From NCBI GenBank assembly GCA_964498075.1, contig CAZCGA010000110.1, positions 1 to 22,737 on the forward strand: a DNA stretch of 22,737 bases, given 5' to 3'. Position numbers and translations under genes: made by a program. This document shows, piece by piece, positions 12,673 through 22,737 of the stretch (its first letter is position 1; the number at the start of each line of letters is the position of its first letter). This DNA comes from CAZCGA01 sp964498075 (GTDB lineage: Bacteria; Desulfobacterota; Binatia; HRBIN30). The notes beneath the pieces were generated by a model. The model ran no database searches. It saw only the letters and a list, made by a program, of their open reading frames with translations, and had not been told where the DNA came from.

Positions 12673-13311
12673 GTGCCCGACTCGGTGGTACCGGCGCGGC
12701 TGACGCCCGACGTCTTGCTCGCCGGCACCGCGCACCTGCGCGCCGCGGACGCGCGGCTCCGCGCCCTCATCGATCGCGTCGGCCCGTGTGACTTGCGCCT
12801 GCGCAAGGGGATCTATCGCTCACTCTTCCGATCTGTCCTGTACCAACAGCTGGCGGGTCCCGCGGCCGCAGCGATCGAGCGGCGCGTGTACGCTCTGTTT
12901 GGCGGCGTCATCCCAGCGCCTGAGGATTTCCTCCGTGCCGGCGCCGCTGAGCTGCGGGGCGCCGGGCTGTCGCGCCAGAAGCTGGCCTATCTCCGCGACC
13001 TCGCCGCCCGCTTCGCCGACGGCCGCCTGCGCGCGCCGCGCCTGGCGCGGATGTCGAACGAGGAGATCATCGAGGCGGTGACCACGGTCCACGGCATCGG
13101 CGAGTGGACGGCGCACATGCTCCTCATCTTCTCTCTCGGCCGGCCCGACGTCTTGCCGGTCGGCGACTACGGCGTGCGTAAAGGCATGCAGAGTCTCTAT
13201 CGCCTGCGCGAGCTGCCGAAGCCGCACACGATGGAACGCATCGCCGCACCCTGGCGCCCGTACCGCAGCATCGCGTCGTGGTACATCTGGCGCAGCATCG
13301 ACGCGAAGTGA
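12673..13311 (+). CDS. DNA-3-methyladenine glycosylase II, AlkA-type
   Basis: The 212-residue protein is a helix-hairpin-helix (HhH-GPD) base-excision enzyme. SVLYQQLAGPAAAAIERR (54-71) is the N-terminal helix pair. TVHGIGEWTAHM (138-149) is the hairpin that holds the DNA backbone. LPVGDYGVRKG (161-171) contains the catalytic aspartate (Asp165). It should excise alkylated purines from DNA and is shorter than E. coli AlkA because it lacks its N-terminal domain and any Ada fusion. The start is unclear: GTG at 12673 is given, and a TTG at 12658 overlaps the aminotransferase stop. No strong ribosome binding site is visible for either, so coupling is likely. Confidence 0.88.
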   Translation: MPDSVVPARLTPDVLLAGTAHLRAADARLRALIDRVGPCDLRLRKGIYRSLFRSVLYQQLAGPAAAAIERRVYALFGGVIPAPEDFLRAGAAELRGAGLSRQKLAYLRDLAARFADGRLRAPRLARMSNEEIIEAVTTVHGIGEWTAHMLLIFSLGRPDVLPVGDYGVRKGMQSLYRLRELPKPHTMERIAAPWRPYRSIASWYIWRSIDAK

Positions 13312-13339
13312 CGCCGAGACGCAGGCAACGGAGGAACAC

Positions 13340-14221
13340 ATGGACGTTGGAATCCTGATGTTCGTGACCGGGCAGTCGTTGCCGGTCACCGAGTTGGCGA
13401 AGGAATGCGAGGCGCGTGGTATCGAGTCGCTGTGGGTGCCGGAGCACCCGGTGGTGCCGGCGGCGTACGAGACGCGCTACCCGCTGTCGGAGGATGGGAA
13501 GCTCCCACGGCCGTACACCGACCTGCCCGATCAGTTCGCCGTGCTTGCCGCCGCCGCGGCTGTGACCAATCGGCTGCGCATCGGGACGGGCATTTGCCTG
13601 GTGCCCGAGCGTGATCCCGTGATGCTGGCGCATCAGGTGGCGAGCCTCGATTGGCTCTCCGGCGGGCGATTCCTGTTCGGCATCGGCGCCGGCTGGCTCA
13701 AGGAGGAGATGGACCTCTTCACGCCGCACTTCGCCTATCGCTTCGCCTTCATGCGAGAGGCTGTGGAGGCGATGCGGGCGTTATGGACGGGAGAGCCCGC
13801 GGCGTTTTCCGGCAAGTGGATTGGTTTCCCCGCCGCGGTGTGCCGTCCGCGTCCGGTGCAGCGACCGCATCCGCCGGTGATCCTCGGCGGCATGGGGCCC
13901 AACGCGCTCAAACGCGTCGCGACGTGGGGTGACGGCTGGATGCCCATCGCGCTGGCGCCGGACGCGATTCGCGCAGCGCGCGCCGAGATCGACCGGCTCG
14001 CCGCGGACGCCGGCCGCGAGGCGCGCCGCATCTCGGTCAGTGTGATGATCGGCGCGCCGCCCGGAATGGAGACGCCGATGCTGGACACCATGCCAAGCCG
14101 CGACATCCTCGACGCCTACGCCGCAGCTGGTGCCGACCGTGTCATGGTTTCCGTGCCCACGCTGGGTCGTGACGACGCGCTCCGGCATCTGGATCGCGTC
14201 GCGTCGAGCATCGGCGCTTGA
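13340..14221 (+). CDS. LLM-class F420-dependent oxidoreductase (TIGR03619-like)
   Basis: The 293-residue enzyme has the luciferase-like monooxygenase TIM barrel. The N-terminal GILMFVTGQSLPVTELAKE, LWVPEH (about residues 31-36), LRIGTGICLVPERDP, then DWLSGGRFLFGIGAGW (about 101-116) and a late PHPPVILGGMGP are typical of the flavin or F420-dependent LLM group. The subfamily with E(H/E)-x-P-V-P-Y and a C-terminal GADRVMVSV region usually uses F420. Substrate unknown. A strong ribosome binding site (GGAGG) precedes the ATG. It is third in the plus-strand run and ends six bases before the convergent hydrolase. Confidence 0.9.
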   Translation: MDVGILMFVTGQSLPVTELAKECEARGIESLWVPEHPVVPAAYETRYPLSEDGKLPRPYTDLPDQFAVLAAAAAVTNRLRIGTGICLVPERDPVMLAHQVASLDWLSGGRFLFGIGAGWLKEEMDLFTPHFAYRFAFMREAVEAMRALWTGEPAAFSGKWIGFPAAVCRPRPVQRPHPPVILGGMGPNALKRVATWGDGWMPIALAPDAIRAARAEIDRLAADAGREARRISVSVMIGAPPGMETPMLDTMPSRDILDAYAAAGADRVMVSVPTLGRDDALRHLDRVASSIGA

Positions 14222-14227
14222 GTCGCG

Positions 14228-15100
14228 CTAGGCGCGCAGGAACTGGCGCACGACCTGCAAGAACACCTCGAGCTGGTCGTGGTGCACCCAGTGCCCGGCC
14301 TTCTCGATGTTGACCAGCTTGTAGTTGCGGAAGGCGGTGGCGCGGCCGTCCTTCTCGGGATCGGAGGCCCATGACTCGGTACCGCGGGTGAGCAGCACGG
14401 GGCAGGTGATCTGGCTCCAGATGTGCCGCGCCTCCTGCATGTTGAAGAGGTACGGCGACGCGGCACGGACGTAGTTGTCGAACTTCCACAGGTAGGTGCC
14501 GTCCTCGTCGCGATACGAGCCGTGGATCGTCAGGTGGCGCGCCTGCGCGGGGGTCAGGTGCGGGTTGGCGTCGCGCATGCGTTCGACCGACTCGTCGAGG
14601 CTCTTGTACCGGTGCGGATGACGCTGCGCCAACGCCTGCATCTCCCCAATCCATTCGTGCATCCGTTCATGCGGCGGGCGATCGCGGATCATCGACGGCG
14701 GCGGCCCCAGCCCTTCGATCGCCACGATCTGCTTGACGCGATCGGGGTAGACGCCGGTGTACTGCAACCCGATCGAGCCGCCCAACGAGTGGCCGATGAT
14801 GGTGATCGGAAACAGCTGCAGCGCGCTCAGCAGCTGCGTCACGTCGAGCGTGTAGTCGATCATCGAGTACGAACCGCCGATCGCCCACTGCGAGTCGCCG
14901 TGGCCGCGCAGGTCCGGCGCGATGATGTGGTGCTCGTGCCGTAGCGCGTGTGCCACCCAGTCCCAGTTGCGGGCGTGGTCACGCCCGCCGTGGATCAGCA
15001 GCAGCGGCGGCTTATCGGCGTTGCCCCAGTCGACGTAGTGGAGCTTGAGTCGCTGCGAATAGAAGTAGTGCGACGTGGGCCCGAGAATCGGTTGTGCCAT
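14228..15100 (-). CDS. Alpha/beta hydrolase
   Basis: The 290-residue product has the alpha/beta hydrolase fold: LLLIHGGRDHARNW (33-46) forms the oxyanion region, APDLRGHGDS (61-70), and GHSLGG (103-108) is the nucleophile elbow with Ser105. Asp247 or Glu242 is the likely acid and His270 in KAGHWVHHD the catalytic base. Esters, epoxides or C-C bonds could be substrates; nothing here decides. No signal peptide. The ATG at 15100 has GAGGAGGG upstream; longer frames read into the thioredoxin gene and are not real. It is last in the minus-strand series, 56 bp after trxA. Confidence 0.92.
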   Translation of the reverse strand: MAQPILGPTSHYFYSQRLKLHYVDWGNADKPPLLLIHGGRDHARNWDWVAHALRHEHHIIAPDLRGHGDSQWAIGGSYSMIDYTLDVTQLLSALQLFPITIIGHSLGGSIGLQYTGVYPDRVKQIVAIEGLGPPPSMIRDRPPHERMHEWIGEMQALAQRHPHRYKSLDESVERMRDANPHLTPAQARHLTIHGSYRDEDGTYLWKFDNYVRAASPYLFNMQEARHIWSQITCPVLLTRGTESWASDPEKDGRATAFRNYKLVNIEKAGHWVHHDQLEVFLQVVRQFLRA

Positions 15101-15140
15101 GCCCGCCCTCCTCGGTCCTGCGCGCAGTGCCGCGCGTGTG

Positions 15141-15155
15141 GGGCGGCCGCCGCCC
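15141..15155. terminator. Hairpin directly after the thioredoxin stop
   Basis: GGGCGG (15141-15146) and CCGCCC (15150-15155) form a 6-bp GC stem with a 3-base loop, two bases from the thioredoxin stop codon. It has no T-run, so it may slow decay or attenuate rather than fully terminate before the hydrolase. Confidence 0.35.
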
Positions 15156-15156
15156 G

Positions 15157-15480
15157 TTACACAACCTGAGTGATGGCCTTCACGAGGTGCGCCTTGGGTA
15201 CGGCGCCGACGATCTGATCTTTCACCTGGCCGCCCTTGAAGAGGATGAGATTCGGGATGCCGCGCACGCCGTACTTGGAGGGCGTCTGCGGGTTGTCGTC
15301 GACGTTCATCTTCACGACCTTCAGCCGTCCGCTGTACTCCGTGGCCAGCTCTTCCACCACGGGTCCGATCGCCTTGCACGGACCACACCATGGCGCCCAG
15401 AAATCGATCAAGACCGGTAGGTCTGCCTTGATGACCTCGCTGTCGAACGAACTGTCGGTTACCGCATGAACATCGGCCAC
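15157..15480 (-). CDS. trxA: Thioredoxin
   Basis: The 107-residue protein is a classic single-domain thioredoxin with the redox motif WCGPC (31-35), a preceding FWAP, the cis-proline GIP (Pro76), and the typical LFKGGQ turn. It reduces protein disulfides in the cytoplasm using thioredoxin reductase. The start is GTG at 15480, chosen because GGAGGAG lies five bases upstream; an internal ATG would cut off the first strand. No signal peptide. It follows the methyltransferase by 71 bp on the same strand. The reductase is not in the window. Confidence 0.95.
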   Translation of the reverse strand: MADVHAVTDSSFDSEVIKADLPVLIDFWAPWCGPCKAIGPVVEELATEYSGRLKVVKMNVDDNPQTPSKYGVRGIPNLILFKGGQVKDQIVGAVPKAHLVKAITQVV

Positions 15481-15551
15481 GGTTGCTCCTCCTTATGCTC
15501 GGGTTTTACGCCCGGTCGCTTCGAAGACCATATAGCTCGCTCCGCCTTCAT

Positions 15552-16709
15552 TCAAGCCAGTTCCGCTCGCAGCCATTTCGCGATGCGCTCGGTGGGCGGA
15601 GGCGTGAGCGGGATCGGCAGCACGCGCGACGACGCTTCGACGACGTCGAGGCCCCGCCGATCGCTGCGCTCGGCGACGACGAGGATCAAGGCGACGCGCT
15701 CAATGCGGTGCCGCTGCAGATAGCTGACCCAGCGCGTCACCTCCGCCGCGTACGACGCGAGGCCGCGGCGCAGCGCGAACAGCGCCTGTGCGGCCGCCAA
15801 GTCGACGGAAGTCCCCGATTCGAGCAGCAACACCAGGGCACGGCCGGGAAAGTTGCTGAACCAGCGCCCGGCGACGGCGGGCAGATCCTCACCGGCCCGC
15901 AGCCCGACGTGGGAGATCGCGAAGGCGCGGCCGCTGGGGCGGAGATGCGTTCCGAATCCCGCAATGATTCGGCGCAAGACGCGATCGCCGGTCGGCCCGC
16001 CGGAGTGATACGCGGGGCCGGTCTCGTAGGGTGATGACACGAACGGCGGGTTGGCGATGATGAGATCGAACTGCTGGGCACGCACCGGCGCGTACAAATC
16101 GCCGACGAGCACATCGAGATTGCCGATACCGTTGAGCTGCGCGTTGAGTCGGGTGACGGCGGCGGCGCGCGGATTGATGTCGACGGCGGTGACGCGTTCG
16201 GCGTGTGCGGCCAGGTGCAGCGCTTGAATCCCCGACCCCGTGCACAGATCCAGCGTCCGCTGCGCGCCTGCTGCCCCGATCGCATCGCGCAACAGCAGCG
16301 AGTCGCTGCTCGGTGGGTAGACGGGATTGCGGCCGCTGGCGCGGAAGCGTCGGTCGGCGATGATGTATTGCTCGCCGACCGGATCGATGCGCAGCCGTGC
16401 CCGCAGCACCGGACCACGTCTCTGCAGCAGCCCGGTGGCGACAAGATCATCGCAGCCACGCCGCGTCAGTGCGGCAGCCACCCGGCGGTACGGCTCGTCC
16501 GCTTCCAAGAAGAACAGCCGCACCAACGTCGCCGCGGCCGAGCCGTCGGCGGCGGCGGCGCGGTGCAGCGCCGGCGCGTGATTCAGCAGCCCGACGTCGT
16601 CGGGGACGGCGATGTGCAGCAGGCGCTGCAACGTGTCGGCCGTGTAGCCGGCCGCGCGCAGGCGCGGGGCGAGGGTGGGAACGCTCAACGATGGCAGCCG
16701 TTGCGTCAC
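15552..16709 (-). CDS. Class I SAM methyltransferase with NPPF motif
   Basis: The 385-residue protein has an N-terminal winged-helix-like region (about 1-130, with LRAAGYTADTLQRLL) and a C-terminal Rossmann methyltransferase. Motif I is TLDLCTGSGIQALHLA (152-167), motif II VTAVDIN (173-179), and NPPF at 220-223. NPPF-type enzymes methylate a nitrogen in nucleic acid bases or protein glutamine. The architecture resembles the DUF7059-plus-MTS proteins known from actinobacteria and some deltaproteobacteria, and RNA or protein-release-factor substrates are likely. The GTG start overlaps the stop of the uracil glycosylase (GTGA), so the two are translationally coupled. Confidence 0.88.
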   Translation of the reverse strand: MTQRLPSLSVPTLAPRLRAAGYTADTLQRLLHIAVPDDVGLLNHAPALHRAAAADGSAAATLVRLFFLEADEPYRRVAAALTRRGCDDLVATGLLQRRGPVLRARLRIDPVGEQYIIADRRFRASGRNPVYPPSSDSLLLRDAIGAAGAQRTLDLCTGSGIQALHLAAHAERVTAVDINPRAAAVTRLNAQLNGIGNLDVLVGDLYAPVRAQQFDLIIANPPFVSSPYETGPAYHSGGPTGDRVLRRIIAGFGTHLRPSGRAFAISHVGLRAGEDLPAVAGRWFSNFPGRALVLLLESGTSVDLAAAQALFALRRGLASYAAEVTRWVSYLQRHRIERVALILVVAERSDRRGLDVVEASSRVLPIPLTPPPTERIAKWLRAELA

Positions 16710-17401
16710 GGCGTCAGCAGCCGCCGCGCCGTCGCGAAGACGGCGTCGAACATTTGATGGGTGAGCATGCCCGTCTGCGTGTTGCGCTGGCTTGGGTGAT
16801 AAGAGCCGATCAGCGTGACGTCCGAGAACCGGTACACCTGCGCGTGGGCGAACCGCGGCCGGGGCTGCGGGACTGGCAATCCGGCGGCCGCGCGCACTCC
16901 CAGGTACGCGTCGAACGCGATGCGGCCGAGAGCAACCACGACGCGGGCGGCGTGCAGCAGACGGAGCTCACGTTCCAAGAACGGCCGGCAGTTGCCGAAC
17001 TCTTCCTTCGTAGGCTTGTTGTCGGGAGGGGCGCAGCGTGCGGCCGCGGTGACGTACGCACCAGTCAGACGCAAGCCGTCGTCGCGCTGCGTCGAGGTCG
17101 GCTGGTTGGCGAAACCGAAGCGGTGCAGGGCGTCGTAGAGCCAATCGCCGCTGCGATCGCCCGTGAAGATGCGGCCGGTGCGATTGCCGCCGTGCGCCGC
17201 CGGCGCCAAGCCGATGACCACCAGCCGCGCGTCCGGGTCGCCGAAACCGGGCAACGGCTTGCCCCAGTAGTCCCAGTCGCGAAACGCCCGGCGCTTCTCC
17301 CGCGCCATACGCTCGCGGTGCTCGACCAGGCGCGGGCAGCGGCGGCAGGCGACGATCTCGGCGCTCAACGCCGCAAGTTCCGATGCCCGCTGACGTGTCA
17401 A
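16706..17401 (-). CDS. Family 5 uracil-DNA glycosylase (UDGb)
   Basis: The 231-residue enzyme removes uracil from DNA. Motif A is GLAPAAHGGNRTGR (64-77), a form typical of family 5, which lacks the polar catalytic residue of families 1 and 4 and also acts on hypoxanthine. Motif B is HPSQRNTQTG (202-211). Four cysteines (19, 22, 123, 138) are placed as ligands of a 4Fe-4S cluster, as in families 4 and 5. The start is a TTG that directly follows the stop of the 86-residue gene upstream, so translation is probably coupled. It is coupled also to the methyltransferase downstream. Such enzymes are common in thermophiles and high-GC bacteria, where cytosine deamination is costly. Confidence 0.92.
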   Translation of the reverse strand: MTRQRASELAALSAEIVACRRCPRLVEHRERMAREKRRAFRDWDYWGKPLPGFGDPDARLVVIGLAPAAHGGNRTGRIFTGDRSGDWLYDALHRFGFANQPTSTQRDDGLRLTGAYVTAAARCAPPDNKPTKEEFGNCRPFLERELRLLHAARVVVALGRIAFDAYLGVRAAAGLPVPQPRPRFAHAQVYRFSDVTLIGSYHPSQRNTQTGMLTHQMFDAVFATARRLLTP

Positions 17402-17662
17402 TCAGTGTGTGGTGACCGCGCCCCCTGGACCGGTGCCCAGCATCTGGCTGATCGTTTCGAACGACGGGGTGAGGGCGTTTTCGAGTATCTCGGTGAGCAA
17501 GTGCTCAATGTCCGCCAGATCATCGACGGACAGTGCGTTGAGGTCCTGATGCATGCCGTGCAGCGCCCAAATCGCGGTGCGCAGGCGGCTGCGGGCATCG
17601 TCGAGCATCCGCAGGGCTTCCTGCGGGTCGAGGGGTGCGGAGTCTTTGTGTTCGTCGGACAT
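17402..17662 (-). CDS. Small helical protein of unknown function
   Basis: The 86-residue product is acidic and largely helical: DPQEALRMLDDARSRLRTA, a second helix around LHGMHQDLNALS and LADIEHLLTEILENAL, and a short glycine-rich tail. No membrane segment and no known motif. The ATG at 17662 has AAAGGAGAG upstream. It leads the glycosylase gene with no gap (TGATTG), so it is likely the first gene of that small operon. A weak promoter (TTGCAC, 17 bp, CACACT) can be read in the 111-bp gap after the M16 gene. Confidence 0.65.
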   Translation of the reverse strand: MSDEHKDSAPLDPQEALRMLDDARSRLRTAIWALHGMHQDLNALSVDDLADIEHLLTEILENALTPSFETISQMLGTGPGGAVTTH

Positions 17663-17773
17663 TTCTCTCTCCTTTCGGGAGAACCGCACCAAAAGTGTGC
17701 CCGCCGCGCCTGCGAAGTGCAAGAGCGCCGCGGACCGCCGAGGCGACGGTCGTCTGCAGACTCCAGGTGCCGG

Positions 17774-19051
17774 CTAAGCGGCGTCGAGCAGCTCTTCGCC
17801 GGCTGTCTTGCCCTTCAGGTCGCCGAGCAGGGTGAGCGCCATGCCTTCGGGACGCAGCAGTTGCTGCGCCAGGGCAATGATCTGGCCGTTCGTGGTTGCG
17901 TCAATGCGCGCGGCGACTTCCTCGGGAGCGATGTCCTGCCCGAAGTAAAGCTCGTTCTTGGCGATGCGGCTCATGCGACTGTCGCTGGTCTCCAGGCCGA
18001 GGAGCAAGTTGCCCTTCAGCTGGTTCTTCACCCGCGCCAGCTCCTCGGGACGCAAGCCGTCGCGCTTCAGCGCCTTCAGCTCGGCGAGGATGATCGCCAC
18101 TACTTCCTCGACCCACTCGGCGCTGGTGCCGACGTAGATGCCGAGATAGCCGGCGTCGAGGTACGACGAGAGGAAGGAGTACACCGAGTAGGCGCGGCCG
18201 CGCTTTTCGCGCACCTCCTGGAACAGCCGCGAGCTCATGCCGCCGCCGAGCGCGGTATTCAGCAGATACGCTGCGTAGCGCTCCGCGGCCGATTGCGAGA
18301 TGCCGGGAGTGCCCAAGCACAGGTGGACTTGTTCGAGTCGCTTCTCCGAGTAGCAGACACCGCGATGCGCCACCGGCGGATGGCCGTCGACCGCCGCTGC
18401 CTGTCCCTGGAGGCCGCCGAACTCGCGGGTCGCCCACTCGACCATGCGCTCATGCTGCAGATTGCCCGCCGCCGCGACGATCAACCGATCGGGCCGGTAG
18501 CGCGCCGCCACGAAGTCGAGGAAGTCGCGCTGCCCGAAGCTCTGTACCGTCTCGACCCGGCCGCACACCGGGAAGCTCAACGGGTGCTCGGGCCAGAACT
18601 TCAGGTTGAACAGCTCGTGCACGTAGTCGTCCGGCGTATCCTCGACCTGCAGGATCTCTTGCACCACGACGCTGCGCTCGCGTTCGATCTCGTCCGGGTC
18701 GAAGCGCGAGTGCATGAAGATGTCCGCCAGGACGTCCTCCGCCACCGGCAGGTGCTCCACGAGGGTCTTCGAGTAGTAGCAGGTGTACTCTTTGCCGGTG
18801 AACGCGTTGAGCACACCCCCGACCGCATCGAACTCTTCCGCGATCTGCGCGGCGGTGCGGCGCTCCGTACCCTTGAAGAACAGGTGCTCCAAGTAGTGGG
18901 AGATCCCCGCCTGCTCCCGGCGCTCGTAGCGCGAGCCGTTCTCCACCCAGATCCCCACCGTCACCGAGGGCACGCCGGGCATGGTCTCGGTGATCACGCG
19001 CACCCCGTTGTCGAGGCACGAGCGGGCTACCATGGTGTGGTCTGTCTGCAT
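17774..19051 (-). CDS. M16 family zinc peptidase (processing-peptidase type)
   Basis: The 425-residue protein is an M16B peptidase. HYLEH (52-56) is the inverted HxxEH zinc motif, and Glu132, 76 residues after His56, is the expected third ligand. The C-terminal half contains the family's second lobe with LGGGMSSRLFQEVREKRGRAYSV (about residues 260-285, inspected in parts) that binds substrate. No signal peptide. It should cleave small proteins or peptides, like YmxG of Bacillus. It lies seven bases after pnp, and rpsO-pnp-M16 is a conserved order in many bacteria, so transcription with pnp is likely. The specific target is unknown. Confidence 0.93.
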   Translation of the reverse strand: MQTDHTMVARSCLDNGVRVITETMPGVPSVTVGIWVENGSRYERREQAGISHYLEHLFFKGTERRTAAQIAEEFDAVGGVLNAFTGKEYTCYYSKTLVEHLPVAEDVLADIFMHSRFDPDEIERERSVVVQEILQVEDTPDDYVHELFNLKFWPEHPLSFPVCGRVETVQSFGQRDFLDFVAARYRPDRLIVAAAGNLQHERMVEWATREFGGLQGQAAAVDGHPPVAHRGVCYSEKRLEQVHLCLGTPGISQSAAERYAAYLLNTALGGGMSSRLFQEVREKRGRAYSVYSFLSSYLDAGYLGIYVGTSAEWVEEVVAIILAELKALKRDGLRPEELARVKNQLKGNLLLGLETSDSRMSRIAKNELYFGQDIAPEEVAARIDATTNGQIIALAQQLLRPEGMALTLLGDLKGKTAGEELLDAA

Positions 19052-19058
19052 GGGACTC

Positions 19059-21170
<2,112 letters not shown>

Positions 21171-21182
21171 ATACAGCCTCCC

Positions 21183-21219
21183 GGGCCCGTACGGCCCTTG
21201 TGCCAGTGGCCCTCAGGCC
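21183..21219. promoter_or_regulatory. Hairpins in the rpsO-pnp spacer
   Basis: GGGCC (21183-21187) pairs with GGCCC (21193-21197), and GGCC (21208-21211) with GGCC (21216-21219). They lie just upstream of the pnp ribosome binding site on the minus strand. A processed pnp leader is known from E. coli; here only the potential stems are visible. Confidence 0.35.
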
Positions 21220-21274
21220 GACGGCTTCGTTCTGGGAGGGAAAGACAGCGAATGGGAAACGCGCCGGGCGATCC

Positions 21275-21544
21275 TTACTTGCGGATGCCCAACCGGTCGA
21301 TCACGCTCTTGTAACGCTCGAACTCTATCCGCTTCAGATAGTCCAACAACCGCCGCCGTTGTCCAACGAGCTTCAACAGTCCGCGGCGCGAATGGTGATC
21401 CTGCTTGTGGACTTTGAAGTGCTCGGTCAGGTACTCAATCCGCGAGCTGAGCAGCGCAATCTGCACCTCGGGAGAACCCGTGTCCGATGCATGAAGCCGG
21501 TACTGTTCGAGCAGCTCCTTCGTCCGCTCAGGAGCTATCCCCAT
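21275..21544 (-). CDS. rpsO: Ribosomal protein S15
   Basis: The 89-residue protein is a standard bS15/uS15: a helix APERTKELLEQYRLHASD, the conserved TGSPEVQIALLSSRIEYLTEHFKVHKQDHHSRRGLLKLVGQRRRLLDYL region (inspected in short blocks), and a basic tail RLGIRK. It binds 16S rRNA at the central domain and nucleates the platform of the 30S subunit. Length and key residues (HxxDHHSRRGL) are normal. GGAGG precedes the ATG. It is first in the conserved rpsO-pnp block. Confidence 0.98.
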   Translation of the reverse strand: MGIAPERTKELLEQYRLHASDTGSPEVQIALLSSRIEYLTEHFKVHKQDHHSRRGLLKLVGQRRRLLDYLKRIEFERYKSVIDRLGIRK

Positions 21545-21587
21545 CTTTCCTCCATTTTTTTCTCGCGGCAGTGCTTAACATGGTGGC

Positions 21588-21599
21588 TGAACCGGTTCA
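21588..21599. promoter_or_regulatory. Perfect 12-bp palindrome between rpsO and the methyltransferase
   Basis: TGAACCGGTTCA is a perfect palindrome. On the minus strand it overlaps TTGAAC (21600-21595), a possible -35 box for rpsO with a poor -10 (TAAGCA, 17 bp on). It could be an operator for either divergent gene. The evidence is the symmetry and position only. Confidence 0.35.
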
Positions 21600-21653
21600 A
21601 GGGCGACGGCGTACCGGATTGTCGTGGCGAGACGGGTCCGGTAGAAGAGGCGC

Positions 21654-22664
21654 ATGGACAATGACGAACCATCGCTTCCCCTCGTCTGGGACACGTTCAC
21701 CGGCTACCAGCGCACGGCAGCCCTCAAGGCCGCGATCGAGCTGGACGTCTTTACGCAGATCACCGCCGGCGCGGACACCGTCGACGCGCTGGCGGCGCGT
21801 TGTCACGCGGCGCCGCGCGGCCTGCGCGCCCTCCTGAACCACCTGGTGATGGACGGCTTCCTGAAGCGCGACGGCGAGCGCTACGGCCTTGGCGCTACCG
21901 CCGCCGCGTTCCTCGACCGCAACTCGCCCGGCTACCTCGGTGCGGCGATCGGCTTCATCGCGTCGCCGATGATCATCGAGGGCTTCACCCGCCTCACCGA
22001 GGCTGTCCGCCGCGGCGGCACGGCGATCCCCAACGACGGGGCACTCGCACCCGAACACCCGGTGTGGGTCGAGTTTGCGCACGCCATGGCGCCGATCGCC
22101 GGCATGACGGCGCTGATGCTTGCCAACCTGCTCGACGCCGAGCACGCACCAGGATGGAAGGTGCTCGACATCGCCGCCGGGCACGGGATGTACGGGATCA
22201 CGCTTGCTCGGCTCAACCCCCGCGTGCAGGTGACGGCACTCGACTGGAAGAACGTCCTGGCGGTCGCCGAAGAGCACGCGCGCGCTGCCGGCGTGGCGCC
22301 CCGCTTCCGCACGCTTCCTGGCAGCGCCTTCGACGTGCCCTGGGGTGACGGCTACGACCTGGTGCTCTTCCCGAACTTCTTTCACCACTTCGACGTGCCG
22401 ACCTGCGAGCGGCTGCTCACCAAAGCGCGCGCGGCGCTGGCGCCGGGCGGTCGGGTCGTCATCGTCGAGTTCGTGCCGAAGGACGACCGCTCGGGTCCGC
22501 CCGACGCCGTCCGCTTCGCGCTCGTCATGTTGGCAGGGACGCCGGCCGGCGACGCCTACACCTTCGCCGAGTACCAGACCATGCTGCGCAACGCCGGGTT
22601 CGGAGCCACGACGCTCCACGACCTGGCGCCGTCTCCCGGCCGCGTCGTCATCGCCGAGCGTTAG
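21654..22664 (+). CDS. SAM-dependent O-methyltransferase (PF00891-type)
   Basis: The 336-residue protein has an N-terminal dimerisation/winged-helix domain (about 10-85, TGYQRTAALKAAIELDVF and a PRGLRALLNHL helix) and a C-terminal Rossmann domain. Motif I is VLDIAAGHGMYG (170-181), an acidic residue closes the second strand (ALD), and FHHF (243-246) and APGGRVVIVE follow. The layout matches O-methyltransferases of small-molecule pathways, such as those acting on polyketides or phenolics. The acceptor cannot be told. The ATG has AGAAGAGG upstream. It diverges from rpsO, and no related biosynthetic gene lies beside it in the window. The last 73 bp after it hold no gene. Confidence 0.88.
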   Translation: MDNDEPSLPLVWDTFTGYQRTAALKAAIELDVFTQITAGADTVDALAARCHAAPRGLRALLNHLVMDGFLKRDGERYGLGATAAAFLDRNSPGYLGAAIGFIASPMIIEGFTRLTEAVRRGGTAIPNDGALAPEHPVWVEFAHAMAPIAGMTALMLANLLDAEHAPGWKVLDIAAGHGMYGITLARLNPRVQVTALDWKNVLAVAEEHARAAGVAPRFRTLPGSAFDVPWGDGYDLVLFPNFFHHFDVPTCERLLTKARAALAPGGRVVIVEFVPKDDRSGPPDAVRFALVMLAGTPAGDAYTFAEYQTMLRNAGFGATTLHDLAPSPGRVVIAER

Positions 22665-22737
22665 GGCCTGCGGCCGGCGTCTTTTCTATGGCCCGCTCCC
22701 CGTTGGGTCGCTCCGGGCTGCCAAGTCCGACAGGCTG

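Overview
The window looks like a high-GC, Gram-negative bacterial chromosome. Two lipoproteins, an rpsO-pnp-M16 peptidase block and an F420-type flavin-independent oxidoreductase would fit an uncultured deltaproteobacterium-like or Binatota-like lineage. That placement is an inference from gene content; there is no rRNA or other phylogenetic marker beyond rpsO and pnp.

Positions 1-7636 are an accretion zone built on a tRNA-Lys(UUU) gene. The intact tRNA lies on the minus strand at 7564-7636. Downstream of it, at 25-66, 5037-5073, 5239-5276 and 6113-6149, lie four partial copies in the same orientation. Each keeps the acceptor 3' strand, the T arm and the 3' side of the anticodon arm, and breaks at or next to the anticodon loop. 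A fifth remnant at 1902-1943 has the same form but comes from a tRNA-Gly(CCC). The copies cut the zone into segments. Segment I (67-5036) holds two lipoproteins, a pair of convergent unknown genes, weakly supported reading frames and a secreted YVTN beta-propeller. Next come a 200-bp mini-segment (5037-5276), a parDE toxin-antitoxin segment (5277-6112), and a segment with a truncated YVTN paralogue plus hicBA (6150-7563). The mini-segment and the hicBA segment share their left ends (about 105 bp, with a 65-bp internal deletion in the mini copy) and their right ends (GAACCC-rich, forming imperfect terminal inverted repeats). No integrase or transposase is visible, so these are either remnants or elements mobilised in trans. 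By eye the cargo genes of segment I are less GC-rich than the rest.

From 7740 on the sequence is ordinary dense backbone. A cupin gene is followed by a 40-bp tandem duplication and a palindrome. A minus-strand set, AMP-dependent CoA ligase > 82-aa unknown protein > GH1 beta-glucosidase, faces a plus-strand run: class III aminotransferase, AlkA-type glycosylase, luciferase-like oxidoreductase. Both start from a divergent region at 11319-11429 with well-formed sigma70-type promoters whose -35 boxes lie in a shared inverted repeat.

From 14228 to 21544 everything is on the minus strand. In transcription order it is rpsO, pnp, M16 protease, an 86-aa unknown, family 5 uracil-DNA glycosylase, a class I methyltransferase, thioredoxin and an alpha/beta hydrolase. 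rpsO-pnp-M16 is a widely conserved arrangement linking translation, RNA turnover and proteolysis. The glycosylase and methyltransferase are translationally coupled. A plus-strand O-methyltransferase-type gene (21654-22664) diverges from rpsO across a perfect 12-bp palindrome and ends the window.
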